The notes: generated by a model from the letters alone, not told the origin. Positions 34,776 through 43,884 are shown, counted from the first letter of the stretch. The stretch is 64,000 nucleotides of DNA from Rhodanobacter sp. (GCA_040371205.1 AP031382.1:2229562-2293561); one strand, 5' to 3'. Program-made: numbers and translations.

Positions 34776-37700
34776 TCACATGTTGCGCCGGTATTCCCCG
34801 CCCACGTCATACAACGCATGACTGATCTGCCCCAGCGAGTGTGTCTTCACCGCCTCCATCAGCGCGTTGAACACGTTGCGGCGCTCGCGGGCGGTGTTCT
34901 GCAGGTAGGCCAGGCCGTGCCCATGTCCTTCGACTCCGCTCGCCTGCGGCGAGCTACGCTCAGGACGAACGGATGCATCTTCATCCGTGGAATCGGTGCC
35001 ATGCGCATGTGAGGTCTCGCCTGCCGGCGCCAGCGCATTGCGCGCCTTCTGGAACGCCTGCACGTTAGCGATCTGCTGGCCCTTCTCTTCTTCCGTCGAG
35101 CGGATCAACTCGATCTCGGTGGCGATCTCGCCGCCGTGGTCCCTGGGCAGGAAGGTGTTGACGCCGATCAGCGGCAGGCTGCCGTCGTGCTTCTTGTGCT
35201 CGTAGTAGAGGCTCTCTTCCTGGATCTTGCCGCGCTGGTACATGGTGTCCATGGCGCCGAGCACGCCGCCGCGCTCGCTGATGGCCTCGAACTCCTTGTA
35301 GACGGCCTCTTCCACCAGGTCGGTGAGTTCTTCGACGATGTAGCTGCCCTGCCAGGGGTTCTCGTTGAAGTTGAGGCCCAACTCCTTGTTGATGATCATC
35401 TGGATGGCCACGGCGCGGCGCACGCTTTCTTCGGTGGGCGTGGTGATGGCTTCGTCGTAGGCGTTGGTGTGCAGGCTGTTGCAGTTGTCGAACAACGCGT
35501 ACAGCGCCTGCAGCGTGGTGCGGATGTCATTGAACTGGATCTCCTGCGCGTGCAGGGAGCGGCCACTCGTCTGGATGTGGTACTTCATCATCTGGCTGCG
35601 CGGGCTGGCGCCGTAGCGCTCGCGCATGGCGCGGGCCCAGATGCGGCGGGCGACGCGGCCGATCACGGTGTATTCCGGGTCCATGCCGTTGGAGAAGAAG
35701 AACGACAGGTTGGGCGCGAAGTCGTCGATCTTCATGCCGCGCGCGAGGTAGTACTCAACGATGGTGAAGCCGTTCGACAGGGTGAAGGCGAGCTGGCTGA
35801 TCGGGTTCGCACCGGCTTCGGCAATGTGATAGCCGGAGATCGACACCGAGTAGAAGTTGCGCACCTTGTGGTCGACGAAGTACTGCTGGATGTCGCCCAT
35901 CATGCGCAGGGCGAATTCGGTGGAGAAGATGCAGGTGTTCTGCGCCTGGTCTTCCTTGAGGATGTCGGCCTGCACGGTGCCGCGCACGCTGCTGAGCGTC
36001 TCGGCCTTGATGCGGGCGTAGGTCTCCGCGTCCACCAACTGGTCGCCGGTGACGCCGAGCAGGCCGAGGCCGAGACCTTCGTTGCCCTTGGGCAGCTCGC
36101 CGGAGTACTGCGGGCGGCCGTGTGGGAACATGGCGGTGATCTGCTTTTCCGCCGCGGCCCAGCGCGCGGGATCGGCCTTGAGGTACTTCTCCACGTTCTG
36201 GTCGATCGCGGTGTTCATGAACATCGCGAGGATGATGGGCGCGGGGCCGTTGATGGTCATGGAGACCGAGCTGGTTGGCGCGGACAGGTCGAAGCCGGAG
36301 TACAGCTTCTTCATGTCGTCCAGCGTGGCGATGTTGACGCCGGAGTTGCCGATCTTGCCGTAGATGTCGGGGCGCGGCGCCGGGTCTTCGCCGTACAGCG
36401 TCACCGAGTCGAACGCGGTGGAGAGGCGCGTGGCCGCACCGCCCTGGCTCAGGTAATGGAAGCGGCGGTTGGTGCGCTCGGGCGTGCCCTCGCCCGCGAA
36501 CATGCGGGTGGGGTCCTCGCCGCTGCGGCGGTAGGGGTACACACCGCCGGTGTAGGGGTAGTGGCCGGGCAGGTTTTCCTTGCCGAGGAACAGCAGCTGG
36601 TCGCCCCAGCTCTCGGTCTTGGGCGGCGCCACTTTCGGGATCTTCTGGTGGCTCAGGGATTCACGGTAGTTCTCCACGCGGATGGTCTTGTCGCGCACCT
36701 TGTATTCGTTGACGTCCTTGGTCACCGATTCGCGCAGCGTGGGCCAGTCGCGCAGCAGGTGGATGGACTCGTGGCTGAGCTCCTTGAGCGCGGCGTTGTA
36801 GCGCTGGCGGAGCAGCAGCAGGGTGCGGTCGACGACGTGGGGCGCTTCGACTTCGCCCGCCTTTGGCGAGCTACGCTCAGCGTGAACGGCTTCTTGGGCA
36901 TCCGCGCCCTCCCCCGTTCGTCCTGAGCGTAGGTGCGCAGCACCGGAGTCGAAGGACCCGTGCAAATCGTCGCTGTGATACAGCTCCAGCGGCTTGGGCA
37001 GCTTGTCGTCGGCCAGCTCCTTCAGCGATTCATAGTAGTGCTGCGCCTTGCTGGCGGCTTCCGACTGGTGCGCGATGGAGGCATTGATGCCGCGCCCCTG
37101 CTCCGCGATCTCGGCGAGGTAGCGCACGCGGCTGCCGGGGATCAGCACGGTGGCGCGCGGCTCCTTCAGCGTGGTGTCGATCTGCGGCGTCCACTTGTCC
37201 GCGGGCAGGTGCAGCTTGTCGCGCATCAGCCGGCACAGGTTGGCGAACATCCAGGTGACGCCGGGGTCGTTGAACTGGCTGGCGATGGAGGGATACACCG
37301 GCACGTCCTCGTCCTTGACGGCGAAGGCGGTGCGGTTGCGCTTCCACTGCTTGCGCACGTCGCGCAGGGCGTCTTCCGCGCCGCGCTTGTCGAACTTGTT
37401 GAGCACGACCAGTTCGGCGAAGTCGATCATGTCGATCTTCTCCAACTGGCTGGCCGCGCCGTAGTCGCTGGTCATCACGTAGACCGGGAAATCCACCAGA
37501 TCGACGATCTCGGAATCGCTCTGGCCGATGCCGGCGGTTTCCACGATCACCAGGTCGTAGGGCTGCGCCTTGAGGAAGTCGATGCAGTCGTGCAGCACCT
37601 CGTTGGTGGCGGCGTGCTGGCGACGGGTGGCCATGGAGCGCATGTAGACGCGGTGGCTGCGCAGCGCGTTCATGCGGATGCGGTCGCCCAGCAGCGCGCC

Positions 37701-38453
37701 GCCGGAGCGGCGGCGGGTGGGGTCGATGGCGAGCACGGCGATGCGCATCTGCGGGAAGGCGTGCAGGAAGCGCAGCAGCAGCTCGTCCACCACGGACGAC
37801 TTGCCCGCGCCGCCGGTGCCGGTGAGGCCGAGCACGGGCGTGGCCTTGCCGGCCAGCTTCCACTGCTTGCGCAGGTGGTCGAGGTCGGTGGCGGCGAGCT
37901 TGCCCTCTTCAATGGCGCTGAGCATGTGGCCGATGGAGATCTCGTCGTCCACGCTGACCTTGGAGGCGGCGGTGTCGGGCGCGCGCTGCGCGGCGGCGCG
38001 GCTGGCGCGCTGCATCACGTCCTCGATCATCTCGGTGAGGCCGAGCTTCATGCCGTCGTTGGGGTGGTAGATACGCTCCACACCGTAGGCCTGCAGCTCC
38101 TTGATCTCCTCCGGCGTGATGGTGCCGCCGCCGCCGCCGAACACGCGGATGTGCGCGGCGCCGCGCTCCTTCAGCATGTCCACCATGTACTTGAAGTACT
38201 CGACGTGGCCGCCCTGGTAGGACGACAGCGCGATGGCGTCGGCGTCTTCCTGCAGCGCGGCGCGCACCACGTCTTCCACCGAGCGGTTGTGGCCCAGGTG
38301 GATCACCTCGGCGCCCTGCGCCTGGATGATGCGGCGCATGATGTTGATCGCCGCGTCGTGGCCGTCGAACAGGCTGGCGGCAGTGACGAAACGCAGCGGG
38401 GTGGTCTCGGCCTGGGGGGCGCCGGCGGGGACGTGCTTGGCGGGGGAACTCAT
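34776..38453 (-). CDS. icmF: Fused isobutyryl-CoA mutase IcmF with in-frame repeat insertions
   Basis: Adenosylcobalamin enzyme that interconverts isobutyryl-CoA and n-butyryl-CoA, with its G-protein chaperone fused in; 1225 residues. Order: B12-binding domain with cobalt-ligand His32 (FDGHDAAIN); MeaB-like GTPase with Walker [10 protein letters not shown] (212-220) ; mutase barrel to the end. Substrate-selecting residues are those of IcmF, not methylmalonyl-CoA mutase: Phe652 in TRMFAGEG and Gln838 in [11 protein letters not shown], where methylmalonyl-CoA mutase has Tyr and Arg. Compared with IcmF as I know it, there are two extra Ser/Gly/Glu-rich stretches, both encoded by REP-like DNA: one in the linker before the mutase domain, one about 40 residues before the C-terminus. 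The reading frame stays open through both. Often annotated as methylmalonyl-CoA mutase. Confidence 0.93.
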   Translation of the reverse strand: MSSPAKHVPAGAPQAETTPLRFVTAASLFDGHDAAINIMRRIIQAQGAEVIHLGHNRSVEDVVRAALQEDADAIALSSYQGGHVEYFKYMVDMLKERGAAHIRVFGGGGGTITPEEIKELQAYGVERIYHPNDGMKLGLTEMIEDVMQRASRAAAQRAPDTAASKVSVDDEISIGHMLSAIEEGKLAATDLDHLRKQWKLAGKATPVLGLTGTGGAGKSSVVDELLLRFLHAFPQMRIAVLAIDPTRRRSGGALLGDRIRMNALRSHRVYMRSMATRRQHAATNEVLHDCIDFLKAQPYDLVIVETAGIGQSDSEIVDLVDFPVYVMTSDYGAASQLEKIDMIDFAELVVLNKFDKRGAEDALRDVRKQWKRNRTAFAVKDEDVPVYPSIASQFNDPGVTWMFANLCRLMRDKLHLPADKWTPQIDTTLKEPRATVLIPGSRVRYLAEIAEQGRGINASIAHQSEAASKAQHYYESLKELADDKLPKPLELYHSDDLHGSFDSGAAHLRSGRTGEGADAQEAVHAERSSPKAGEVEAPHVVDRTLLLLRQRYNAALKELSHESIHLLRDWPTLRESVTKDVNEYKVRDKTIRVENYRESLSHQKIPKVAPPKTESWGDQLLFLGKENLPGHYPYTGGVYPYRRSGEDPTRMFAGEGTPERTNRRFHYLSQGGAATRLSTAFDSVTLYGEDPAPRPDIYGKIGNSGVNIATLDDMKKLYSGFDLSAPTSSVSMTINGPAPIILAMFMNTAIDQNVEKYLKADPARWAAAEKQITAMFPHGRPQYSGELPKGNEGLGLGLLGVTGDQLVDAETYARIKAETLSSVRGTVQADILKEDQAQNTCIFSTEFALRMMGDIQQYFVDHKVRNFYSVSISGYHIAEAGANPISQLAFTLSNGFTIVEYYLARGMKIDDFAPNLSFFFSNGMDPEYTVIGRVARRIWARAMRERYGASPRSQMMKYHIQTSGRSLHAQEIQFNDIRTTLQALYALFDNCNSLHTNAYDEAITTPTEESVRRAVAIQMIINKELGLNFNENPWQGSYIVEELTDLVEEAVYKEFEAISERGGVLGAMDTMYQRGKIQEESLYYEHKKHDGSLPLIGVNTFLPRDHGGEIATEIELIRSTEEEKGQQIANVQAFQKARNALAPAGETSHAHGTDSTDEDASVRPERSSPQASGVEGHGHGLAYLQNTARERRNVFNALMEAVKTHSLGQISHALYDVGGEYRRNM
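34926..34972 (-). repeat. REP-like GTAG-hairpin element, copy A, inside icmF
   Basis: Minus-strand sequence GTTCGTCCTGAGC, then GTAG, then stem CTCGCC-GCA-GGCGAG, then CGGAGTCGAAGGA. It is translated in the icmF frame as [16 protein letters not shown]. Same orientation and same frame as copy B. Confidence 0.8.
36845..36889 (-). repeat. REP-like GTAG-hairpin element, copy B, inside icmF
   Basis: Minus-strand sequence GTTCACGCTGAGC, GTAG, stem CTCGCC-AAA-GGCGGG (one U-G pair), then CGAAGTCGAAG. Translated in the icmF frame as [16 protein letters not shown]. Confidence 0.78.
36913..36957 (+). repeat. REP-like GTAG-hairpin element, copy C, inside icmF
   Basis: Plus-strand sequence CCGTTCGTCCTGAGC, GTAG, stem GGTGC-GCA-GCACC, then GGAGTCGAAGGA. 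It is inverted relative to copies A and B and only about 23 bases from copy B. On the minus strand it is translated in the icmF frame as [16 protein letters not shown]. Confidence 0.8.
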
Positions 38454-38781
38454 GGCGACTCCGACATCATGTGCTTGAACCGGACAATTCTAACGGGGGG
38501 CGGCGTGAAGGGCTTGCTGCAGCGCATGTACCGGGGCGTATGGCGATGGATCCGCGGCACCAACAGGTGGCCGCCGGTTCCCTCGCCATGCGGGTTGCCT
38601 GCATACTCGGCGGCAACGGTGCAGCGCCACGGGCGCCTGCCAGGGGACAAATCCGCACGACCACGGCGATGGCCGCCCTGCCCTGACGGCTGCGCCCAAA
38701 GGCGCGAGGCATGCGCACGGGAAACCCGCGCCCTCGTCGCGCAGGGCCGATCGACTTCCACGCAACCCAAGGAACGCACGC
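38454..38781. other. Divergent gap between icmF and the TonB-C-like gene
   Basis: 328 bases with no supported gene. No cobalamin riboswitch features (B12 box) were recognised upstream of icmF. It should contain both promoters. Confidence 0.45.
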
Positions 38782-39624
38782 ATGAAGAAGACACTGTTCG
38801 CTGCGCTGCTCGCCATAACGGCGGCGGCTGCCCAGGCCAGCACCCTCAAGGACGTCGAGTCTTCCGCCGTGGTCAACGGAACCCTCGTGCTGGCGAAGGA
38901 CGGCACGGTCGAGACCGCCGTGATCGACACCCCTGCCAAGTACGGGCAGCCCATCGCGGACATGGTCCGCAAGGCCGCGCTGCAATGGCGCTTCCATCCC
39001 GTGCTGCGCGACAACCAGCCGGTGGTCGCCAAAGCCAGCATGCATGTACGGGTAGTGCTGAAGAAGATGCCCGACGGCAACTACAACGCACGCATCAAGG
39101 GGGCCAGCTTCGGCGACTACTTCACAAATTCGACCGATGCGCTACGCATGACCGAGCGTAGCAAGAAGATCTTCCCGCATTTCCCCGAAGCCGCGGTTCG
39201 CAACAACGTGCCGGGAACGGTGTACCTAGCGTTGCACGTGGATCGCAGCGGTCATGTCATCGACGCCGTTGCCGAGCAAGTCGACCTCAACAGACTCGGC
39301 ACAGACAGTGAACTCCAGCATTACCGCAAGATCCTGGCCGATGCTGTTCTCGATGTGGCGCGCAAATGGACTTATATCCCTCCCACAACGGGCTACCTAG
39401 CCAAGCAGGACAGCTGGACCGTCCATACTGCGATTTCGTTCAGCAGGGTGGATTCCGACCTACCTTGGGAAGGTGGCGTGTGGCAAACCTATGTCCCCGG
39501 CCCGTACACCCCGGCGCCGTGGGTCGACAAGCCCGACGTGAATGCTACCGACACTCTCGCCGATGGCGAGCTGCAGACGGATGGTGCGGGTCCGAGCTTG
39601 CTCGCTCCGCTCAACCACGGCTGA
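38782..39624 (+). CDS. Secreted TonB C-terminal-like protein
   Basis: 280-residue protein with signal peptide MKKTLFAALLAITAAAAQAS. Two segments resemble TonB C-terminal folds: TVETAVIDTPAKYGQPIADM followed by ALQWRFHPVL (about 43-75), and FPEAAVRNNVPGTVYLALHV with DRSGHVIDAVAEQ and ARKWTYIPP (about 135-200). Unlike TonB there is no N-terminal anchor that would remain, and no Pro-rich spacer, so it is probably a free periplasmic protein rather than an energy transducer. ATG 38782 has AAGGAA upstream. Function unknown. Confidence 0.78.
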   Translation: MKKTLFAALLAITAAAAQASTLKDVESSAVVNGTLVLAKDGTVETAVIDTPAKYGQPIADMVRKAALQWRFHPVLRDNQPVVAKASMHVRVVLKKMPDGNYNARIKGASFGDYFTNSTDALRMTERSKKIFPHFPEAAVRNNVPGTVYLALHVDRSGHVIDAVAEQVDLNRLGTDSELQHYRKILADAVLDVARKWTYIPPTTGYLAKQDSWTVHTAISFSRVDSDLPWEGGVWQTYVPGPYTPAPWVDKPDVNATDTLADGELQTDGAGPSLLAPLNHG

Positions 39625-39711
39625 CGCGCTGCAGCGCCCGTCCGCAAGGGCGGGCGCATCGACGCGCAGCGCGACGCCCTTGCGATGCGGTGGTTGCCGC
39701 TGTCCCGGCGA

Positions 39712-40773
39712 TCAGCCGCCCGGCGTGTCGACCGAACTCCAGGTGGGCACCCAGCTCTTGCCGCCGTCGGTGGAAATGGCCCAGTCCTGCCGGCAGGAGG
39801 TCGCGCCGATCTCCGACCAGGTGTTGCGGGTCAGCACGGTCTGGCCGTCGACCTCGTCCAGGCCGACGAAGCTGGCCGTGCCGTTTTCGAAAGTGCCAAC
39901 CATCGGCGGGTTCAGCGTGCCGGTCCTGCTGTTTGCGAAGTAGACCCGCCACTGCCGGGTCTTGCGGTCGTACAGGCGCAGCGCCAGATCCTCGACACGG
40001 CCATCGGGGCCGTCGACTTCGAGCTGGCCGATGTTGGCCCAGTCGTCCCACAAGCGATACACCACGTGGGTGCCGTGCAGATCGCTCCACGCACCGGGTG
40101 CGGACAACGGATGCGGCACGGCGCGTATCTTCGTCGTCCAGCGTCCCATGTTGAAATCGAAGCCGTGCTCCGGCCCGCTGCCCGGCACATGACGCACTTC
40201 GTAGTCGGGCGCTTTCTGCAGACGGGTGAGCTGGGCGACGAAGTGGGTGACCCAGGTCTTGCCGCCGTCGACGGACGAGGCGATCTCGTAGCGGTAGGAG
40301 TCCGGCGTGATGTCCGACCAGATGTCGCGTTCGAAGACCTTCTTGCCGTCGACGTCGGTCCAGCCGTAGAACACGCCGCGTCCATCCGCGAACGCGCCGT
40401 AGGACGGCTCCTGCATGACGCCGTCGCCGCTGCCGGCGAAATGTTCGCTCCATTGCCCGGATTTCGGGTCGTAGAGGAACAGCGTCAGGCCCTGGAAGTG
40501 GCCTCCGGATCCGGAGGCCTCGATCTTCTCGATGTTGGCGCGCCCGTTCCACAAGGGCTGGTCGATCACGGTGCCGGTGAACTTGCGCCACGCGCCGACG
40601 CCCGAGGCGGTGACGTCGCGGCTCTGGATGTGCGTGCGCCAGGTGCCGAAATGGAAATCGAAGGCGTGCGGCTGGTCGACCGCCGGCGCCGTGCCGGCCG
40701 CCGCCGACGACGGCCATCCCATCGTCAGCGCCAGGGCGAGCAGGCCCGTCCGTATCATCGTTTTTGCTTGCAT
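39712..40773 (-). CDS. Secreted protein of two tandem DUF1579-like repeats
   Basis: 353-residue exported protein (signal peptide to about residue 26) composed of two similar halves of about 160 residues. Each half starts with a matching block (AFDFHFGTWRTHIQ at about 37 and GFDFNMGRWTTKIR at about 205), followed by LWNGRANIEKIE / LWDDWANIGQLE, LTLFLYDPKSGQWSEHFAGS / LALRLYDRKTRQWRVYFANS and ISTDGGKSWV near the end. This is the pattern of small beta-barrel (lipocalin-like) DUF1579 domains, usually single. No catalytic residues are obvious. ATG 40773 was chosen as the start of the signal peptide. It follows the outer-membrane-type gene by 44 bases and likely forms an operon with it. Confidence 0.75.
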   Translation of the reverse strand: MQAKTMIRTGLLALALTMGWPSSAAAGTAPAVDQPHAFDFHFGTWRTHIQSRDVTASGVGAWRKFTGTVIDQPLWNGRANIEKIEASGSGGHFQGLTLFLYDPKSGQWSEHFAGSGDGVMQEPSYGAFADGRGVFYGWTDVDGKKVFERDIWSDITPDSYRYEIASSVDGGKTWVTHFVAQLTRLQKAPDYEVRHVPGSGPEHGFDFNMGRWTTKIRAVPHPLSAPGAWSDLHGTHVVYRLWDDWANIGQLEVDGPDGRVEDLALRLYDRKTRQWRVYFANSRTGTLNPPMVGTFENGTASFVGLDEVDGQTVLTRNTWSEIGATSCRQDWAISTDGGKSWVPTWSSVDTPGG

Positions 40774-40817
40774 GGCGTTGGTTCTCTCGAGGGACACAGG
40801 GACGGTGCGGGATGCCG

Positions 40818-41789
40818 TCAATGGACGTAGTTGATCGCGATGGCCGGCGTGAGCGAACGCGTGGCGTCGTGCCCGCCCACGATCACGCGCGCGCCCAGCA
40901 GCACGCCGAGGTTCGCGTTGAAGCTGTATTCGACGGCGGGCGCGTAGCCGTAGGCATCGCTGGAACCCAGGCGCAGGTGCGTGGGCACGGGCAAGGCATG
41001 GATCGGATCGGTACTGCCGTCGATGCGGCTGGCGGCGCCGTGGCTGCGGAACAGGTCCAGCGCCAGCACCCAGCGGCGGGTGAGGCTGTATTCGAACGAG
41101 GTGCCGATGTAGAACGCGTCGCCCGGCCGCGCCGTGCCGCGGAAGCCGGGCGCGGTGCCGTAGACGCTGGCGCCGCTGACGCCGGCATCGCCGTTGAAGG
41201 TACGCGTGAGGTTGAGCCGCACGCGCAGCAGGCGGCCGTCCGGCATCCAGAAATAGCTCTGCGCGTTGAGGCCCAGCGTGGTGGCCCAGGCGCCGCCGCC
41301 CATGCCGTCGCTGGCGCGCGCCAGGCGGTCGTAACGGCCGGTGGGCACGGTCTCCTGCAGCAGTACGGCGAGCGTGGGCAGCCAACTGCCCTCGCGGAAG
41401 CGGACAAGCCGGTACTGCGCCTGCAGGATCTGGTCGCCGAGGCCGATGCCCGAACTGTCCGGCCCGCGGCTCATGCGGTTGTAGCCGACGATGGGGATCA
41501 GCCCCACGGTGAGCCGGTCGGTGAGTCCGTACAGCACATAGGCGCGCGAGCCGAAGGCGTCCGTGCCTTTCGAGGTCACGTCGTAGAAATACGGTTCGAT
41601 CAGCACGTGTCCGCGCGGCAAGGTCTCCGCGGAATTGGCCAGCATCGGGCCGGTCCACCAGGCGTCGCCCAGCGACTGGCGCGGCGGGCCGGCGTCCTGC
41701 GCCGCGGCCCGGCCGATGCCCAGCAGCACGCCGAATAGCGCCGCGACGGCGCACAGCGCCCGCCGTCGCTTCGTCGACCGTTCCAGCAT
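40818..41789 (-). CDS. Outer-membrane beta-barrel-type protein (transporter-like)
   Basis: 323-residue secreted protein (signal peptide with RRRALCAVAALFGVLLGIG, cleavage near AAAQDAG). After it come many alternating amphipathic strands such as GHVLIEPYFYDVTS, LTVGLIPIVGYNRMS, LRVRLNLTRTF, AFYIGTSFEYSLTRRWVLALDLF and LGVLLGARVIVGG, as in MetA-pathway/phenol-degradation-like outer membrane proteins. The protein ends INYVH, not in the usual aromatic residue. ATG 41789 is used; a GTG four codons earlier is in frame. First gene of a probable two-gene unit, divergent from a MocR regulator. Confidence 0.72.
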   Translation of the reverse strand: MLERSTKRRRALCAVAALFGVLLGIGRAAAQDAGPPRQSLGDAWWTGPMLANSAETLPRGHVLIEPYFYDVTSKGTDAFGSRAYVLYGLTDRLTVGLIPIVGYNRMSRGPDSSGIGLGDQILQAQYRLVRFREGSWLPTLAVLLQETVPTGRYDRLARASDGMGGGAWATTLGLNAQSYFWMPDGRLLRVRLNLTRTFNGDAGVSGASVYGTAPGFRGTARPGDAFYIGTSFEYSLTRRWVLALDLFRSHGAASRIDGSTDPIHALPVPTHLRLGSSDAYGYAPAVEYSFNANLGVLLGARVIVGGHDATRSLTPAIAINYVH

Positions 41790-41837
41790 GACCACCGGCA
41801 CCCCCGCCCTTCGTTCGCCGGGTGCAGACTAGGCAAG

Positions 41838-41888
41838 CAAGTGGCTCGAACGAATAGCCACCCGTCAAGAACACGGCATGACCACTTG
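41838..41888. promoter_or_regulatory. Inverted repeats between the MocR gene and its divergent neighbour
   Basis: CAAGTGG (41838-41844) pairs with CCACTTG (41882-41888), and within it GTGGCT (41841-41846) pairs with AGCCAC (41856-41861). The 110-base divergent region makes these candidate binding sites for the MocR protein. Confidence 0.4.
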
Positions 41889-41899
41889 AGGGGATCGTG

Positions 41900-43378
41900 A
41901 TGAAGCGCGGCTCCACCAGCCTGTTGCCGTCGATCGCGCTCGACGGCAACGGACCGATCTACCTGCAATTGGCCGAATGGTTCCGACGCGCCATCGCCGA
42001 TGGCCGCCTGCGCCCCGGCCAGCGCGTGCCCTCCACCCGCGCGCTGGCCGACCAGCTTGGCGTGTCGCGTCTGCCGGTGCTGGGCGCCTACGAGCAATTG
42101 CTTGCCGAGGGTTACCTGGAAAGCTTCATCGGCGCCGGCACCTGCGTGGCCGCGGCGATTCCGCACGAAGGCGCAACGACGCCGCGAAAGCAGGCTGACC
42201 GTGTGCCGAGCGCACCGGCAGCGGCACCGCGCCGTGCCGCTGCACGGGTAGCGGCGATGGCCTCGCCGCCGCAAACCTGGCTGGAGAGCCAGGGCGCGTT
42301 CCGCGTAGGCGTGCCCGCACTCGACCAGTTTCCGCACGGCGTCTGGTCGCACCTGCTGAGCCGTCACGCACGCCACGCCGGTATCGATGCGCTGGTCTAC
42401 GGTGCCCCTGAGGGATACCTGCCGCTGCGCGAGGCCATTGCCGAATATCTGGCGACGGTGCGCGCGGTGCATGCCGACGCCGGACAGATCCTGGTCACCA
42501 GCGGCGCCCAGCAGGGCCTGCAGATCTGCGCGCACGCCCTGCTCGACCCCGGCGACCGCGCCTGGATCGAGGAGCCGGGATATTCCGGCGCCCACCAGGC
42601 GCTGGCTGCGGCGAATGCCGTTCCGGTGCTGGTGCCGGTGGATGCGGACGGGCTGGACGTGGCCGCGGGCATCCGCCTTGCGCCGGCGGCGCGGCTGGCC
42701 TACGTCACGCCCTCGCACCAGTTTCCGCTCGGCGCCACGATGAGCGCGGCACGGCGCATCGAACTGCTGCAATGGGCGACGCGCACGGGCAGTTGGATCG
42801 TCGAGGACGACTACGACAGCGAATACCGCTACGGCAACAAGCCCATCGCCGCGCTGCAAGGGCTGGATGCCGATGCGCGGGTGATCTACGTGGGCACCTT
42901 CAGCAAGGTGCTGTTCCCCGCGTTGCGGCTGGGCTACCTGGTGGTGCCGAAGGACCTGCTGCCGATTTTCCGCGCGGTGCGGGATGCGCTGGACACCTGC
43001 TCGCCGATGTTGCCGCAGCGTGCGCTGCACGACTTCATCCGCGAAGGCCATTTCGCACGGCATATCCGCCGCATGCGCATGCTGTACGCGGCGCGGCGCG
43101 CGGCGCTGCAGGCGGCGATACGCCAATACCTGCCCGACGCGCTGCAAGTGATCGGCGCCGAGGCGGGCATGCAGCTGACCGCGCTGCTGCCGGCGGGAAC
43201 GGACGACGTGGCGCTGTCGCGGCGTGCGGCCGAGGCTGGCGTGTCGGTGCGGCCGCTGTCGCCTTGCTACCACGGCGCGGCCAAGCGCAGCGGGTTGATC
43301 CTGGGTTACGGCAGCGTGGACGAGCCGGCCATCGCGGAAGGCGTGCGCCGTCTGCGGCATGCCTTGACCCGGCACTAG
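41900..43378 (+). CDS. MocR/PdxR-type transcriptional regulator
   Basis: 492-residue fusion of an N-terminal GntR winged helix (IYLQLAEWFRRAIADGRLRP, PSTRALADQLGVSRLPVLGAYEQL) and a class I aminotransferase-like domain from about residue 130. The PLP-binding lysine is in VGTFSKVLFPALRLGY, and the domain also keeps VEDDYDSEYRY and HQFPLGATMS. MocR proteins use PLP or related ligands to control the neighbouring divergent genes, so the outer-membrane-type gene at 40818 and the repeat protein at 39712 are the likely targets. ATG 41900 has GAGGGG upstream; a GTG one codon earlier is possible. Confidence 0.92.
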   Translation: MKRGSTSLLPSIALDGNGPIYLQLAEWFRRAIADGRLRPGQRVPSTRALADQLGVSRLPVLGAYEQLLAEGYLESFIGAGTCVAAAIPHEGATTPRKQADRVPSAPAAAPRRAAARVAAMASPPQTWLESQGAFRVGVPALDQFPHGVWSHLLSRHARHAGIDALVYGAPEGYLPLREAIAEYLATVRAVHADAGQILVTSGAQQGLQICAHALLDPGDRAWIEEPGYSGAHQALAAANAVPVLVPVDADGLDVAAGIRLAPAARLAYVTPSHQFPLGATMSAARRIELLQWATRTGSWIVEDDYDSEYRYGNKPIAALQGLDADARVIYVGTFSKVLFPALRLGYLVVPKDLLPIFRAVRDALDTCSPMLPQRALHDFIREGHFARHIRRMRMLYAARRAALQAAIRQYLPDALQVIGAEAGMQLTALLPAGTDDVALSRRAAEAGVSVRPLSPCYHGAAKRSGLILGYGSVDEPAIAEGVRRLRHALTRH

Positions 43379-43493
43379 CGGACAGCCCCCCGGCCCGAAC
43401 CTGAACGCGCGCCACGCCGTGCGTCAACACGCTTCCGCCGACCGGCGTTTTCCGTACTGCACGCCGCCTTTCGCGGCGACCATGGAGAACATG

Positions 43494-43838
43494 ATGAATC
43501 GCAAGTCTTCCATCCGGATACTGTCTGCCGCCTTGGCACTGGCTTGCGCCGGCTTTATCGCCATACCGGCCGCGCAGGCGCAGGTATCGGTCGGCGTGGG
43601 CGTGAACGTCGGCATCGGCGTACCGCCGCCGCCGCCGCGCTACGAGCCGGCGCCGGCGCCGCGCTTCGGTTACGTCTGGGCGCCCGGCTACTGGATGTGG
43701 AACCCGCGCCAGCATCGCCACATCTGGGTGGGCGGACGCTGGGTACGCGCACGCCCCGGCTGGCGTTACCTGCCGCCGCACTGGGTGCACGGCCCGCACG
43801 GCAACTGGCGTTTCCGCGACGGCTACTGGACGCGCTGA
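43494..43838 (+). CDS. YXWGXW-motif secreted protein 1
   Basis: 114-residue exported protein (signal peptide to about residue 31, AAQAQ). A Val/Gly and Pro-rich stretch (VGVGVNVGIGVPPPPP) leads to tryptophan- and tyrosine-rich repeats: YVWAPGYWMWNPRQ, HIWVGGRWVRARPGWRY, HWVHGPHGNWRFRDGYW. This is the YXWGXW repeat family, of unknown envelope function. The start at 43494 is chosen because GGAG precedes it by 5 bases; ATGs at 43482 and 43491 are in frame. Confidence 0.82.
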   Translation: MNRKSSIRILSAALALACAGFIAIPAAQAQVSVGVGVNVGIGVPPPPPRYEPAPAPRFGYVWAPGYWMWNPRQHRHIWVGGRWVRARPGWRYLPPHWVHGPHGNWRFRDGYWTR

Positions 43839-43851
43839 ACGCGCAACAACC

Positions 43852-43884
43852 TGCGATGGCGAGGGCGCTGCCCTCGCCATCGCA
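43852..43884 (+). terminator. Strong hairpin after YXWGXW gene 1
   Basis: 14-bp perfect stem (TGCGATGGCGAGGG and complement) with loop CGCTG, 13 bases past the stop. No T-run follows, so termination may be partial. Confidence 0.55.

Noticed and set aside
34776-38453. Frameshift or pseudogene in icmF suggested by the odd Ser/Gly/Glu-rich stretches
   Set aside because: The frame is open over 1225 codons, both flanks of each stretch align with IcmF in the same frame, and the extra residues are fully explained by the REP-like elements.
38454-38781. Cobalamin riboswitch upstream of the B12-dependent icmF
   Set aside because: I could not find the conserved B12 box or a plausible surrounding fold in the 328-base gap.
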